Source: Labrys sedimenti (GTDB taxonomy: Bacteria > Pseudomonadota > Alphaproteobacteria > Rhizobiales > Labraceae). Taken from it: DNA of 64,000 nucleotides. The position numbers and the translations under genes are program-made. The notes under the pieces are model-generated. The model worked only from the letters and a program-made list of their open reading frames with translations, made no database searches and was not told where the DNA came from. Below are positions 8,698-17,662 of the stretch, one piece after another. The DNA is taken from positions 198,768 to 262,767 of the forward strand of contig NZ_JAXOUF010000007.1 in NCBI RefSeq assembly GCF_034424805.1, read 5' to 3'. Within the stretch, counting starts at the first letter, position 1. Each line of letters begins with the position of its first letter.

Positions 8698-9591
8698 TTA
8701 TTTCAATCGGCTTCTGGCAATGACGCCATCGGTGTAGTCGAGGCGCTCGAGAGCCTTTTCGTGATCCTGGAGGGCCACCAGCGCGTAGAGCGCATCCATG
8801 GCGGTAAGCTGCGCCATCTTGGAGACCATCGATTCATACATGCCTTCGCCACCCGTCGGCTCGGGTGCGGCGCCTGGCAGGGTCAGCACGGCGTCCGCCT
8901 GCTTGGCGAGAGGCGAACTGCCTGCCGAGGTGATGGCGATGGTGGGCATGCCCAGAGCCTTCGCCTCGCGCAGTGCCTCCACCGTGCTCTTGGTACGGCC
9001 GCTGTCGCTGATCCCGATGGCGACGGCGCGCCCGGCGAGGCCGGCCACCGAGAACATCTGGATATTGGCATCGCGGTTGAAGATGCAGGCCTTGCCGATG
9101 CGCAGGAAGCGCATGACGCCATTCTCGGCGGCAAGCAGCGAGGATCCGACCGCGAAGAACACGATGGTGTGGTGCGCAGAAACCAGAAGCGCGGCCTTCC
9201 ACAATTCGGCGGGATCCAGCGTCATCGTGGCCCCCGTGATGATCTCGGCCTGGCGACGCGACACCTTGGCGATGATCGCGGCGGCATCGTCCCCCGGCGC
9301 GATGCCCTCATAGACCTCGTGCTCGGCCGCCCTGCCCCGGGCCGCTTTGCGCGTCAGCCCTTCGGCCAGCATGATGCGGAATTCCTGATAGGAGTCGGCG
9401 CCGACCAGGCGCACGAAACGGCTGACGGAAGACTGGGAAACGCCGGCTTCTTCGGCCAGTTCCTTGATGCTCATGGCCTTGGCATCGGCCGTCCTGTCCA
9501 GCACGAAATCGGCGATGCGCCTGAGGGTCGGATTGAGTCCGCCGCGCAGGGCGTTGATGCGTCGCGTAATCTCCGTTTGCGGTCCTTGCAC
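8698..9591 (-). CDS. MurR/RpiR-family transcriptional regulator
   Basis: A 297-residue regulator. Residues 1-80 form the RpiR helix-turn-helix ('SIKELAEEAGVSQSSVSRFVRLVG'). Residues about 125-260 form a SIS sugar-phosphate-binding domain, with 'VFFAVGSSLLAAEN' and 'GISDSGRTKSTVEALREAKALG'. The GTG start at 9591 follows GGGAGTGG. It is the first gene of the minus-strand catabolic set and is divergent from the sugar ABC importer at 9790, the usual layout for a local regulator whose ligand is a phosphorylated sugar from the same pathway. Inverted repeats in the shared promoter region are listed separately. Confidence 0.9.
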   Translation of the reverse strand: MQGPQTEITRRINALRGGLNPTLRRIADFVLDRTADAKAMSIKELAEEAGVSQSSVSRFVRLVGADSYQEFRIMLAEGLTRKAARGRAAEHEVYEGIAPGDDAAAIIAKVSRRQAEIITGATMTLDPAELWKAALLVSAHHTIVFFAVGSSLLAAENGVMRFLRIGKACIFNRDANIQMFSVAGLAGRAVAIGISDSGRTKSTVEALREAKALGMPTIAITSAGSSPLAKQADAVLTLPGAAPEPTGGEGMYESMVSKMAQLTAMDALYALVALQDHEKALERLDYTDGVIARSRLK

Positions 9592-9654
9592 GAGCCACTC
9601 CCAAAAACCGTTCGTCGGGCGCTCTGCTTAGCATCATTCGGAGCCCTCATTTGT

Positions 9655-9694
9655 GAAAGTAACTTTCTTTCTTTGCACCATGCAAGGAAATTTC
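9655..9694. promoter_or_regulatory. Candidate RpiR operator cluster between the divergent sugar operons
   Basis: Three short inverted repeats sit side by side: GAAAGT-A-ACTTTC at 9655-9667, TTGCA-CCA-TGCAA at 9673-9685 and GAAATTTC at 9687-9694. RpiR regulators commonly bind GAAA/TTTC-type palindromes. Each repeat alone could occur by chance, but the cluster lies exactly in the 198-base divergent gap. Confidence 0.45.
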
Positions 9695-9789
9695 TATCTA
9701 GACACCCCACATCGCCGATGCTAGCGTTTCAGCCAATCGAACTTCCCCGCGAAGTGGGAAGCGACAAGAACTTGTGAGGGAGAAAGCCC

Positions 9790-10794
9790 GTGAAAAGACT
9801 ATATTCCTGCCTGGCAGCAGCAGCCTTTGCCCTGTCGACCGCCGTCTTCAGTGGCCAGAGCACAGCTCAGGAGCATAAGAGGACGTATTACTACGCCTCT
9901 CAGTTGCAGGGACACCCCTATCTTCTCGATTCTCTACTTGGCATGGACTATGCCGCCAAGAAATTCGGTGTGAACATCGTCACGCTCGGCCCCCAGAGTT
10001 GGGATCCCGTGGCCCATGCGGAAGCTGTGGAGCAGGCCATCGCCAAGAAGCCGGACGGCATCGTGACCACGCTGTGGGAGCCGGGCGCCGTGCCGGCGAT
10101 CAAGCGCGCCATGAGCCAGGGCATTCCGGTGGTGGTGATCGAGGCGGTAACACCCGACAGCGGTGCGCTGACCTTCGTCGGCCTCGACAATTACGAGGCG
10201 GGCGTGGACACGGCCAAGGAGTTGATCAAGCGGGCCGGCAAAACCGGCAAGCTGGTGGTCTCCGGCAATTGGGGCGCCTCCAACACGGACGCCAAGTTCA
10301 AGGGCCTGATGGACTACCTCAAGGCCAATTCGCAGTGGGAGCTGCTCGGCCGCGTCGACGACAAGGCGACCACCGAGACCGCGATCGACGCCGCCAAGAC
10401 CATGTTCAACACTTATAAGGACATGACCGGCGTCATCGGGCTCGATTCCTCGTCCGGGACCGGCATCTGCCTGGCGGCCGAGGAGCTCGACAAGGACATC
10501 AAGCCCCTCACCGTTATCGTGCACGATCGCGAGGCGCCGGTCCTCGAATGCGTCCAGAGCGGCGACATCGATGCCACCATTGTCAACAAGACGGCGCTGC
10601 AGGCCTATATGGCGATCCAGTTGCTGGAAGCCTACAACGACGAGAAGGTCGGCCTCGCCACCGTGCCGATCTCCAGCGACAACAAGGCAGCCGGCGTCAT
10701 CCCCTTCCCGCAATATATCTACATGGGAACTCAGGTGATCGATAAGGACAACATCCAGTACTTCCTGGCCGCCAACATGCCGAAGTTCAAGTAA
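9790..10794 (+). CDS. Sugar ABC transporter substrate-binding protein (RbsB-like)
   Basis: A 334-residue periplasmic binding protein. Residues 1-26 form a Sec signal peptide ending in 'STAQ'. The mature part is a two-lobed type I binding protein of the ribose/galactose class: 'LDSLLGMDYAAKKFG', 'AIAKKPDGIVTTLWEPGAVPAIKRA', 'GIPVVVIEAVTPDSGALTFVGLDNYEAG' and 'VIGLDSSSGTGICLAAEELD' are the usual inter-lobe and ligand-contact segments. The start is GTG 9790 with GAGGGAGA upstream. It leads an importer operon with the ATPase and two permeases. Placed opposite a dehydrogenase and kinase set, it probably feeds that pathway. Confidence 0.9.
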   Translation: MKRLYSCLAAAAFALSTAVFSGQSTAQEHKRTYYYASQLQGHPYLLDSLLGMDYAAKKFGVNIVTLGPQSWDPVAHAEAVEQAIAKKPDGIVTTLWEPGAVPAIKRAMSQGIPVVVIEAVTPDSGALTFVGLDNYEAGVDTAKELIKRAGKTGKLVVSGNWGASNTDAKFKGLMDYLKANSQWELLGRVDDKATTETAIDAAKTMFNTYKDMTGVIGLDSSSGTGICLAAEELDKDIKPLTVIVHDREAPVLECVQSGDIDATIVNKTALQAYMAIQLLEAYNDEKVGLATVPISSDNKAAGVIPFPQYIYMGTQVIDKDNIQYFLAANMPKFK

Positions 10795-10817
10795 GCCCGC
10801 CCTTCGCCAATCTCGCT

Positions 10818-10852
10818 CCTTCGCCTGCAGAACGTGCTTCTGCGGGCGAAGG
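10818..10852 (+). promoter_or_regulatory. Long hairpin between binding-protein and ATPase genes
   Basis: A near-continuous stem pairs CCTTCGCC (10818-10825) with GGCGAAGG (10845-10852), and inside it GCAGAA with TTCTGC around a five-base loop; a single T/G pair joins the two parts. There is no U tract. Hairpins here in importer operons often protect the upstream mRNA or cause partial termination, giving excess binding protein. Confidence 0.6.
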
Positions 10853-10898
10853 TCCGTCGCGAAGACCGCTTCGGATCATCAAGACAGGAATGCCAGCC

Positions 10899-12395
10899 AT
10901 GGCCGACATCGTCCTCTCGCTGAAGGATGTCACCAAGTCGTTCGGCGCGGTGAAGGCCCTCGGCGGCATCAGCTTCTCCGTGCGGCGCGGCGAGATCCAC
11001 ACGCTCCTCGGCGAGAACGGGGCCGGCAAGAGCACCACGCTCAAGATCATCAAGGGCGATGTCACCCCGACGACCGGCGCTGTGGTCATCGATGGCGAGA
11101 CCGTCACCGAGTTCCTGCCCTCGAATGCCGCCCGGCACGGCATTGCCATGGTGCACCAGGAACTCGCCGTCTTCGAAAACATGACCGTAGCCGAGAATGT
11201 TTTCGTCGATAGCCCGCCCCTGCGAGGCGGGCTCGTGGACGTCACGGCGATGAACCGGCGCACGGCCGAACTCCTGGCGATGTTCGAGCTCGACATCGAT
11301 CCGCGCACCCGCGTGCTGGAGCTCACTCCGAGTCAGCGCCAGATCATCGAAATCCTGCGGGCCGTCAATGTCGAGCGCAAGATCGTCATCCTCGACGAGC
11401 CGACCTCCGGCCTCAACGCCCACGATTCCGATATCCTCCTGAACCTGCTCGCCAGGCTCCGGGCCCAGGGACAGACGATCCTGTTCGTCTCCCATCGGCT
11501 CGGTGACGTCATGCGCATCTCCGACCGCATCACCGTCCTGCGCGATGGCGCCGTGGTGGAGACCCTCGACAATCAGGGTCTGCAGGAAAGCGACCTCGTC
11601 AGCCGCATGGTGGGCCGCAAGCTGGCGCAAGTGCATCACCGCGACCGCCCTGCCAGGGCAAGCGAGGAACCGGTCGTCTTCAAGGTCGAGGGGGCAAAGC
11701 GGCAGGACGGTTTCGAGGACGTCTCCCTTTCGCTGCGCCGCGGCGAGATCGTCGGCGTCTACGGGCTCGAAGGCTCCGGCACGGCCGAGCTTTCGCGCTC
11801 CCTCTTCGGCCTCGATCCGCTCGAAGGGGGGCAGATGGAAATCTCCGGCAGGGCCGTCGCCTCGCCCGAGCCGCGCCGCATGATGGCGGCGGGTGTCTCC
11901 TATCTCAACGCCAACCGCAAGGATGCCGGCCTCTTCATGCAGCGCAGCGTTGCCGACAATGTTTCGGCACCGGTATTGCGCCGTTTCTCACGTCTGGGCT
12001 TTCTGAATGAAAGGAGCCTGGCGGCGCGGGCCGGCGAAGCGATCAAGCGTTTCGCCATCCGTGTCGCCGGCACGAACGTGCCGCCCCGGGAACTCTCCGG
12101 CGGCAATCAGCAGAAGGTGATGCTGAGCGCCTGCCTGTCCTGCGATCCTACCGTCATGATCGTCAACGAGCCCACGCGCGGCATCGACGTCGGCGCCAAG
12201 GTGGATGTGTACCGGGCGCTGACCGACCTCGCCGACGAGGGGCGCAGCCTCCTGGTGTTTTCATCCGAGCTGCCCGAGATCCTGCTTCTCGCCGACCGCA
12301 TCCTGGTGATGCGCGCCCGCAAGGTCGCGGGCTGGCTCACCGGCGCCGCGATGACGCAAGAGCAGGTCATGGCGCTGGCCGCAGGCAACAAGTGA
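10899..12395 (+). CDS. Sugar ABC transporter ATP-binding protein (RbsA/MglA-like, double cassette)
   Basis: A 498-residue protein with two ABC cassettes. The first has Walker A 'GENGAGKST' near residue 40 and Walker B 'KIVILDEPTSGLN'. The second has a degenerate P-loop ('YGLEGSGTAELSR') but a standard signature 'LSGGNQQKVMLS' and 'VMIVNEPTRGIDVGAK', the usual asymmetry of CUT2 importers. ATG 10899 is preferred over ATG 10890 because the AGGA site would lie too close to the latter. It energises the two permeases that follow. No abnormality was noticed. Confidence 0.92.
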   Translation: MADIVLSLKDVTKSFGAVKALGGISFSVRRGEIHTLLGENGAGKSTTLKIIKGDVTPTTGAVVIDGETVTEFLPSNAARHGIAMVHQELAVFENMTVAENVFVDSPPLRGGLVDVTAMNRRTAELLAMFELDIDPRTRVLELTPSQRQIIEILRAVNVERKIVILDEPTSGLNAHDSDILLNLLARLRAQGQTILFVSHRLGDVMRISDRITVLRDGAVVETLDNQGLQESDLVSRMVGRKLAQVHHRDRPARASEEPVVFKVEGAKRQDGFEDVSLSLRRGEIVGVYGLEGSGTAELSRSLFGLDPLEGGQMEISGRAVASPEPRRMMAAGVSYLNANRKDAGLFMQRSVADNVSAPVLRRFSRLGFLNERSLAARAGEAIKRFAIRVAGTNVPPRELSGGNQQKVMLSACLSCDPTVMIVNEPTRGIDVGAKVDVYRALTDLADEGRSLLVFSSELPEILLLADRILVMRARKVAGWLTGAAMTQEQVMALAAGNK

Positions 12396-12402
12396 GGATC
12401 GG

Positions 12403-13389
12403 ATGAGCCAGCAAGAGACAGCCCCGCTTGCCGCCGCGGCGCCCGCGGCCCCTGCCCGCCGACGCGCCCGCCTCGGAACGATCCCTCTCCTGGTGATCAC
12501 CATCGCGCTCTGCGCCTTTCTCGCCGTCACGCGTGAGAATTTCCTGACTGCCAGCAATCTCTATTCGCTCGCCTTCGCCGTCTCGATCGAGGCGCTTGTC
12601 GTGCTTGCCTTCACCTATGTCATGGTGCTGCGCGAAATCGATCTTTCCGTCGGCGCGGTCTACGCGCTTTCCGGCGTCCTTTCGGGTTATCTCCTGCTGC
12701 AGGGTCTCTCGCTGCCGCTCGCCATCGCGCTCGCCCTGGGTGCTGCCGCCGTGGTGGGCCTGGTCAACGGTTTCCTGGTGGTGCGGTTCCGCATCAATTC
12801 CCTGATGCTGACCATCGGCACCATGCTGATCGTGCGCGGCATCGTCGGCGTGATGACCACAACGCTGCGCGGCAACATCTTCCCGCGCGAGTTCCGCAGC
12901 CTGGCCCGCCAGGCCTTTTTCGGCGTCAACCTCACCATCATCGCCATGGCCGTCCTGGTGATCGCCGCCCTGCTCTTCCAATGGCGCAGCGTGCTGTTCC
13001 GGCAGATGTGCTACATCGGCGAAAACCTGCAATCGGCGACGATCTACGGCATCCGCACAGGCCGCATCAAGCTGCTTGCCTTCGTGGCGTCGAGCCTGAT
13101 GGCCGGTATCGCCGGCATCTATACCGCCTCGCGCATCACCCACGCCGATTCCAACATGGGCGTCGGGCTCGAATTCAGCATGATCACCGCCGCCGTGCTC
13201 GGCGGCGCCAGCCTCTATGGCGGGCGCGGCAATGCCGCCGCATCGGTGCTCGGCCTCTTCCTGCTTGCCGTGATCATCAACGGCATGGCGATGTACGACA
13301 TCGAACCCGTCTTCCAGCAATTCGTCGTGGGAGCCTTGCTGATCGCCACCGTCGCGATCGACACGCTCCTCAACCGTCATCGCGTCTGA
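12403..13389 (+). CDS. Sugar ABC transporter permease (RbsC-like)
   Basis: A 328-residue inner-membrane permease of the CUT2 class with about eight to ten hydrophobic segments. Family features include 'VLREIDLSVGAVYALSGVLSGYLL', 'VVGLVNGFLVVRFRINSLMLTIGTMLIVRG' and the late 'GLEFSMITAAVLGGASLYGGRGNAAASVLG', which carries the ATPase contact loop. It starts 7 bases after the ATPase stop. With the next gene it should form the heterodimeric channel of the importer. Confidence 0.9.
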   Translation: MSQQETAPLAAAAPAAPARRRARLGTIPLLVITIALCAFLAVTRENFLTASNLYSLAFAVSIEALVVLAFTYVMVLREIDLSVGAVYALSGVLSGYLLLQGLSLPLAIALALGAAAVVGLVNGFLVVRFRINSLMLTIGTMLIVRGIVGVMTTTLRGNIFPREFRSLARQAFFGVNLTIIAMAVLVIAALLFQWRSVLFRQMCYIGENLQSATIYGIRTGRIKLLAFVASSLMAGIAGIYTASRITHADSNMGVGLEFSMITAAVLGGASLYGGRGNAAASVLGLFLLAVIINGMAMYDIEPVFQQFVVGALLIATVAIDTLLNRHRV

Positions 13390-13400
13390 GGGAGACAGAA

Positions 13401-14435
13401 ATGGCAGCCCACTCCGCCACCCCCGAGACGATGCCCTTCCTGAAGCGCTGGCGACTGGAACAGGAGGCGATCACGCTGGGCGTGGTCGCCGCACTCGTGC
13501 TGCTGCTGGCCTTCGGCGCACCGGCCTTCCTCAATGCCAACAATCTCGACTCGCTGCAGACCAGCCTTGCACCGAACATGATCATCGCCATCGGCATGAT
13601 GGTGCTGTTCATCACCGGGCTGTTCGATCTGTCCGTCGGGGCGGTCATGGGCCTGTCCGGCATCGTCACGGCCTATGCGTTGTCGGCCGGCTTCGGCATG
13701 GCCGGAGCGATCGTCTGCGGGCTCACGGTCGGTGCGGTGATCGGCCTCGCCAATGGCATCCTTGTCGCGGTCTTCAGGATCAACCACCTGATCGCCACGC
13801 TCGGGATGATGTACATGGTCCGCGGGCTGGTCGAGGTCATGCTGATTGGTACCGGCCTCGGCGGTTTCACCGAATTTCCGGCCACCTTCACCTTGCTCGG
13901 CAATGGCCAGGTTTTCGGGATCTACGGCATGTTCATCTTCGCGCTGGGGCTGGTGATTGCCGGCGAGTTCATCCTGCGCCGCACCGTGCTGGGGCGCCGG
14001 CTCTATTTCCTCGGCGGCAATCCCGAAGCTGCCGGCATGATCGGCATCAACGCCACCCGCCTGCGCATCGGCGTCTTCGTCTTTTCCGGCTTGATGGCAT
14101 CTCTGGCCGGCGTGCTGGTCACGGCACGCATCGGCATGGCCAATCGCTATCTCGGCGTCGGACTGGAGATGAACATCATCATCGCCTGCCTCGTGGGCGG
14201 CGGCAGCATTGCCGGCGGCAAGGGCTCCTTGATCGGTGCCATGCTGGGTGTGGGCTTCATCAGCCTGATGACGAATGCCTTCAATCTCTTCGAAGTTCCC
14301 TCCGAATGGCAGAGTTCGGTGATCGGTCTCGTCCTCGTGATCGTGGTGGTAATCGATGCCATCATGCTCCTGCGCAAGCAACGACTCTCATGGGCGACCA
14401 TATTCGGCACGAGATCCCTTAAGGCGGGACGATAA
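13401..14435 (+). CDS. Sugar ABC transporter permease (RbsC-like), second subunit
   Basis: A 344-residue CUT2 permease. 'FITGLFDLSVGAVMGLSGIVTAYAL', 'IGLANGILVAVFRINHLIATLGMMYMVRGLVEV' and 'LGVGLEMNIIIACLVGGGSIAGGKGSLIGAMLG' match the family. ATG 13401 has GAGGGAGA upstream and begins 11 bases after the first permease. It is the last gene of the importer operon; a decayed AraC gene on the other strand follows. Two non-identical permeases with one double-cassette ATPase is a normal CUT2 arrangement. Confidence 0.9.
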   Translation: MAAHSATPETMPFLKRWRLEQEAITLGVVAALVLLLAFGAPAFLNANNLDSLQTSLAPNMIIAIGMMVLFITGLFDLSVGAVMGLSGIVTAYALSAGFGMAGAIVCGLTVGAVIGLANGILVAVFRINHLIATLGMMYMVRGLVEVMLIGTGLGGFTEFPATFTLLGNGQVFGIYGMFIFALGLVIAGEFILRRTVLGRRLYFLGGNPEAAGMIGINATRLRIGVFVFSGLMASLAGVLVTARIGMANRYLGVGLEMNIIIACLVGGGSIAGGKGSLIGAMLGVGFISLMTNAFNLFEVPSEWQSSVIGLVLVIVVVIDAIMLLRKQRLSWATIFGTRSLKAGR

Positions 14436-14503
14436 TGCCAGTGTCGCAGCAAGCCCGCCCTCGGTCATCGGCGCTCCTGCGCCCTCGGCCACCGCGCCGG
14501 TAA

Positions 14504-14904
14504 TCACCTCGAAGCGCTGAACCTCGCCCTCAGGCTCAAGCCTACGGCCAAGCGGGCTATGTCACGCGCCGGCGGTTCTCCAAAGTGGTGGCGATATTCA
14601 CGACTGAACTGCGAAGGACTTTGGTGGCCTACGCGGAAGAGTGCAGCCGGGTGTCGATGTCCTGGACCAGCATCAGGCTGCGCACGTCCTGCACACGACG
14701 CTGTTTCTGGAATTGCAGCGGCGGTATCGCCGTCACGGCGCGAAAATGCTCGTGCAGGCTCAGCGGGCCCTTACCTACTTCCGCGACGAGCGGTTCGATG
14801 CTGAACCGCTCCCGAAGTCCTGCCCGATCCATGCGATGGCGCGACCGGGCTTCCTCCCGCCGGCCGCGCATGACCTGGCTCCATATAGTCTCGCGCGCAT
14901 TCAT
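14504..14904 (-). pseudogene. AraC-family regulator remnant, frameshifted and N-terminally truncated
   Basis: On the minus strand, 14904 to about 14630 reads 'LSLHEHFRAVTAIPPLQFQKQRRVQDVRSLMLVQDID', clearly the first helix-turn-helix of an AraC C-terminal domain. The match then jumps to another frame, which reads 'GHQSPSQFSREYRHHFGEPPARDIARL' and stops at 14504. That is the second AraC helix-turn-helix, so at least one frameshift separates the two halves near 14625-14640. The N-terminal ligand domain cannot be found upstream. It is a dead relic of a regulator of the type often paired with SDR or oxidoreductase genes. Confidence 0.7.
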
Positions 14905-15059
14905 GCCGGTCTCTTACGCGAGAGAGACGTTTCTCCTTTGCGGATTGCAGGGCAACTACAGCTTGCGTGTGTAACGCGGGCGCATGACAGGACGAAAGAC
15001 CCGAGAGAAGCATGCTGCTCTCCAGCGTGCCGGATCGAACAAACATCGGGACAATTGCC

Positions 15060-15836
15060 ATGATTAGTCGTCGTACCTTCTCGAAAGCCGTCCTCGCCGG
15101 GGTCGCCACTTCCCTCTTCGCGTCGCGTTCCGCAGCCGCGGCCGACAAGCCCGTCGCCGCACGCAACGTCGTGTTCGTCCATGGCCTCTTCGCCGATGGT
15201 TCGTGCTGGAGCGACGTCATCGCCCGCCTGCAGGTGAAAGGGCTGAACGCCACCTCGGTGCAGAATCCACTGACGACATTGCCGGATGCTGTCGCTTCGG
15301 CTCAGCGCGTATTGGCACGGCAGGAGGGACCCACCGTGCTGGTCGGGCATTCGTTCGGCGGTATGATCGTGACCGAGGCGGGTATGCATCCGAACGTCTC
15401 GGCGCTGGTCTATGTCGCGGCCCGCGCTCCGGATGCGAACGAAGACTACGCAGCGCTAGCCAAGACCTATCCCACGCCCCCGGCGAGCGCCGGCATCCTG
15501 TTCGATGGTGATGAGGGGCGCCTCGGCGAAGAAGCATTCCTGCGCGACTTCGCCGGCGATCTGCCAGAGGCCAGGGCAAGAGTGCTCTATGCCACGCAGC
15601 AGCCTTTCAACAAGGCTCTGCTGGCTGGTAAGGTGTCCCAGGCGGCGTGGCGGTCCAAACCGAGCTTCTATGCCGTCTCCACCGAAGACCGCACCATCAA
15701 TCCCGATCTGCAGCGCTTCATGGCCAAGCGCATGGGGGCGAAGACCCTCGAGGTGGCGGCAAGCCACCTGTCGTTGATCTCTCGGCCCGATGACATAGCC
15801 GGGCTGATCCTCGAAGCTGCCGGTCAGGCGGCGTAG
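15060..15836 (+). CDS. Tat-exported alpha/beta hydrolase
   Basis: A 258-residue protein. The N terminus 'SRRTFSKAVLAGVATSLFASRSAAAA' is a twin-arginine signal, so export in folded form is expected. The fold opens with 'VVFVHGLFADGSCW' (oxyanion region). The nucleophile elbow is 'GHSFGG' (Ser98) and the catalytic His is in 'ASHLSLISRPDD' near residue 235. This is the esterase/EstC-like class common in proteobacteria; the substrate is unknown. ATG 15060 is chosen because it places the Tat motif right at the N terminus; an upstream in-frame start at 15012 lacks support. It stands alone between a dead AraC gene and a gene-poor stretch. Confidence 0.82.
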   Translation: MISRRTFSKAVLAGVATSLFASRSAAAADKPVAARNVVFVHGLFADGSCWSDVIARLQVKGLNATSVQNPLTTLPDAVASAQRVLARQEGPTVLVGHSFGGMIVTEAGMHPNVSALVYVAARAPDANEDYAALAKTYPTPPASAGILFDGDEGRLGEEAFLRDFAGDLPEARARVLYATQQPFNKALLAGKVSQAAWRSKPSFYAVSTEDRTINPDLQRFMAKRMGAKTLEVAASHLSLISRPDDIAGLILEAAGQAA

Positions 15837-16544
15837 CGACGGGCGGAATTCGCATCGGGAGCTCCACCGGGCAATCCGTCCAGCTATTCGCTTCGAGAGC
15901 CGCGTTGAGGATGGGGCCAAACCACCTGGGGAGGATGGGCGAGCTGCTTCTCAGAGGCTGTGTCTGTCACATTGGCGATATTGCAAGGTGTGACGGAGAT
16001 CGTCTGCGTCATGGAGACAGTCCGCAACGGCCGGACCGTGATGGAACGATCTCCATGCGAGGCTGCGCGGCAACCTGGGCACGATCCTGGGCTGGCTGGG
16101 TCGGAGTGGCGGCAAGGCCCGGCCTCAATGCAACGAGCTCTGTCCACGGGCGGGGCTTGTGGGTATCGGTGATTGCTCGGGCAGGATTTGCTCTTACGTT
16201 GTGTTTTCCCTCAGCCTATCGATGTTTACTGGACCTCGCATCACGGGCTAGAAACGGGCGGTTTCGTGTTGTAACGCAATTTCCATGGGTGATCCGCCGC
16301 ATAGCCATGCTTGGCTTGCTTCCTGAAATCGGTTGCTGCGCGGTGGTTGAGCAGGAGCGCCACCGCAGGAAGCTGCGCTCCAAGACACGAAGCCTTTGGA
16401 AGCCTGATACAGTCGCGCGCAAACAGCTCATAGCCAATAATATACCCCAGGGGATGATCTTAAGATGAGACATGATTGAAGAAATTTATATAAACATCTG
16501 AATTCTGTGAGAATTTAAAAATCGTAATTTTTTTAGGAAAATAC
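15837..16544. other. Gene-poor stretch
   Basis: No frame here shows a recognisable protein or convincing coding bias. The last 100 bases (about 16440-16540) turn AT-rich and contain the likely promoter and the TAGGAAAA ribosome site of the racemase gene. Decayed mobile DNA is possible, but nothing can be named. Confidence 0.5.
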
Positions 16545-17237
16545 ATGAAGACCATTGGCATATTGGGAGGAATGTCTGCCGCATCGACGCAGATCTACTA
16601 TCGCGAACTCTGCGATATCACACGCCGGCGCCTTGGTGGTTTGCACTCTCCGCAACTTTTGATCCGATCACTCGACTTCGCAGAGGTCGAAATGCTGCAA
16701 GTCAACGGTCAATGGGATCAAGCTGGGCGCAGATTGAATGTCGAGGCACAAGCACTGGAACGCGGCGGCGCGGATATTCTCGTCCTGGCGACAAATACGA
16801 TGCACAAACTGGCTGAGCAGATGATGAGCGGCGTGAATATTCCCTTGATTCACATCGCGGATGCGACCGCGGATCGGATCGTCAAATCCGGCCTCACCAA
16901 GCCTGGCCTGATAGCGACCGCTTTCACCATGGAGCAGACTTTCTATACCGATCGCCTCAAGGCGGCCGCGCTCGAACCTGTTATTCCCGCTGACGCCGAC
17001 CGCGCCGAGGTACACCGCATCATCTACGATGAACTTTGTAAGGACATTACGACAGAGGACAGTCGCTCGATCTATGAGGCGATCGCAGAGCGTTTGATCG
17101 TGAACGGCGCCGATTGCTTGATTCTTGGCTGCACGGAAGTCGGCATGTTGCTCAACGAGGGCAATGTCTCCGTGCCCGTCTTCGATACCGCGCTGATCCA
17201 TTGCGAGGCTGCCATCGACATGGCTTTGGCTGGCTAG
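16545..17237 (+). CDS. Aspartate/glutamate racemase family protein (YgeA-like), first catalytic Cys replaced
   Basis: A 230-residue protein aligning throughout with the broad-specificity amino-acid racemase YgeA: 'MKTIGILGGMSAAST', 'GGLHSPQLL', 'TNTMHK', 'HIADAT', 'FTMEQTFY' and 'GCTEVGMLL' all fall in order. These cofactor-independent racemases use two cysteines, one per face. The second is present (Cys196 in GCTE), but the first position, normally C-T-N-T-M-H, is Ala82 (codon GCG). The enzyme may therefore be inactive as a racemase, or act as a one-base enzyme or isomerase of another kind. It starts at ATG 16545 after AGGA. It is monocistronic, with damaged DNA on either side. Confidence 0.85.
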   Translation: MKTIGILGGMSAASTQIYYRELCDITRRRLGGLHSPQLLIRSLDFAEVEMLQVNGQWDQAGRRLNVEAQALERGGADILVLATNTMHKLAEQMMSGVNIPLIHIADATADRIVKSGLTKPGLIATAFTMEQTFYTDRLKAAALEPVIPADADRAEVHRIIYDELCKDITTEDSRSIYEAIAERLIVNGADCLILGCTEVGMLLNEGNVSVPVFDTALIHCEAAIDMALAG

Positions 17238-17662
17238 TGCTTTGGGAGATCAGGACCTTGCGTTTCTCATGGATAAGCTCGATCGCGTTCTGGATATCGG
17301 GACATGCCGGTCCCGTAACCAGCTTTAAAATCGCATTGTAACACTCAGCATTGCGACACGATCAGTCCCCGCGCTGCCCGCGCCGCTTCATCGGTTGAAG
17401 CGAGGATGCGCTTGACGGTCTGATTTTCGATCGCGCCATTCCTGACGCGAAGCTGCATTGCGAGCTTCAGTTCTTCCATAGCGAGATACCCGAGTTCGGC
17501 TACCGAATAAGCGTCTCCGTGTTCCCGGCATTGGCGCCGAGAAGAAGCAGGTGGACCGCCGCTCGACCGGTGGAACGGAAGCCTCAACACATGCGATGAT
17601 CCCACGACGCTCGCGACCGCCCTCTTCGACCGCATCCGATACCCATCCAAACGGAGACGATA
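17238..17662. other. Gap without a recognisable gene
   Basis: About 425 bases. A minus-strand frame across 17345-17500 has protein-like wording ('VAELGYLAMEELKLAMQLRVRNG') but no known match and no start context, so it is not called. The last 20 bases hold the GGAG ribosome site for the broken AraC gene. Confidence 0.4.

Noticed and set aside
12367..14381. Long His/Asp/Gln-rich minus-strand frames opposite the sugar permeases
   Set aside because: Typical antisense composition of hydrophobic membrane genes.
15905..16468. 187-codon plus-strand frame in the gap before the racemase gene
   Set aside because: No recognisable motif, mixed composition and no ribosome site; treated as non-coding or decayed DNA.
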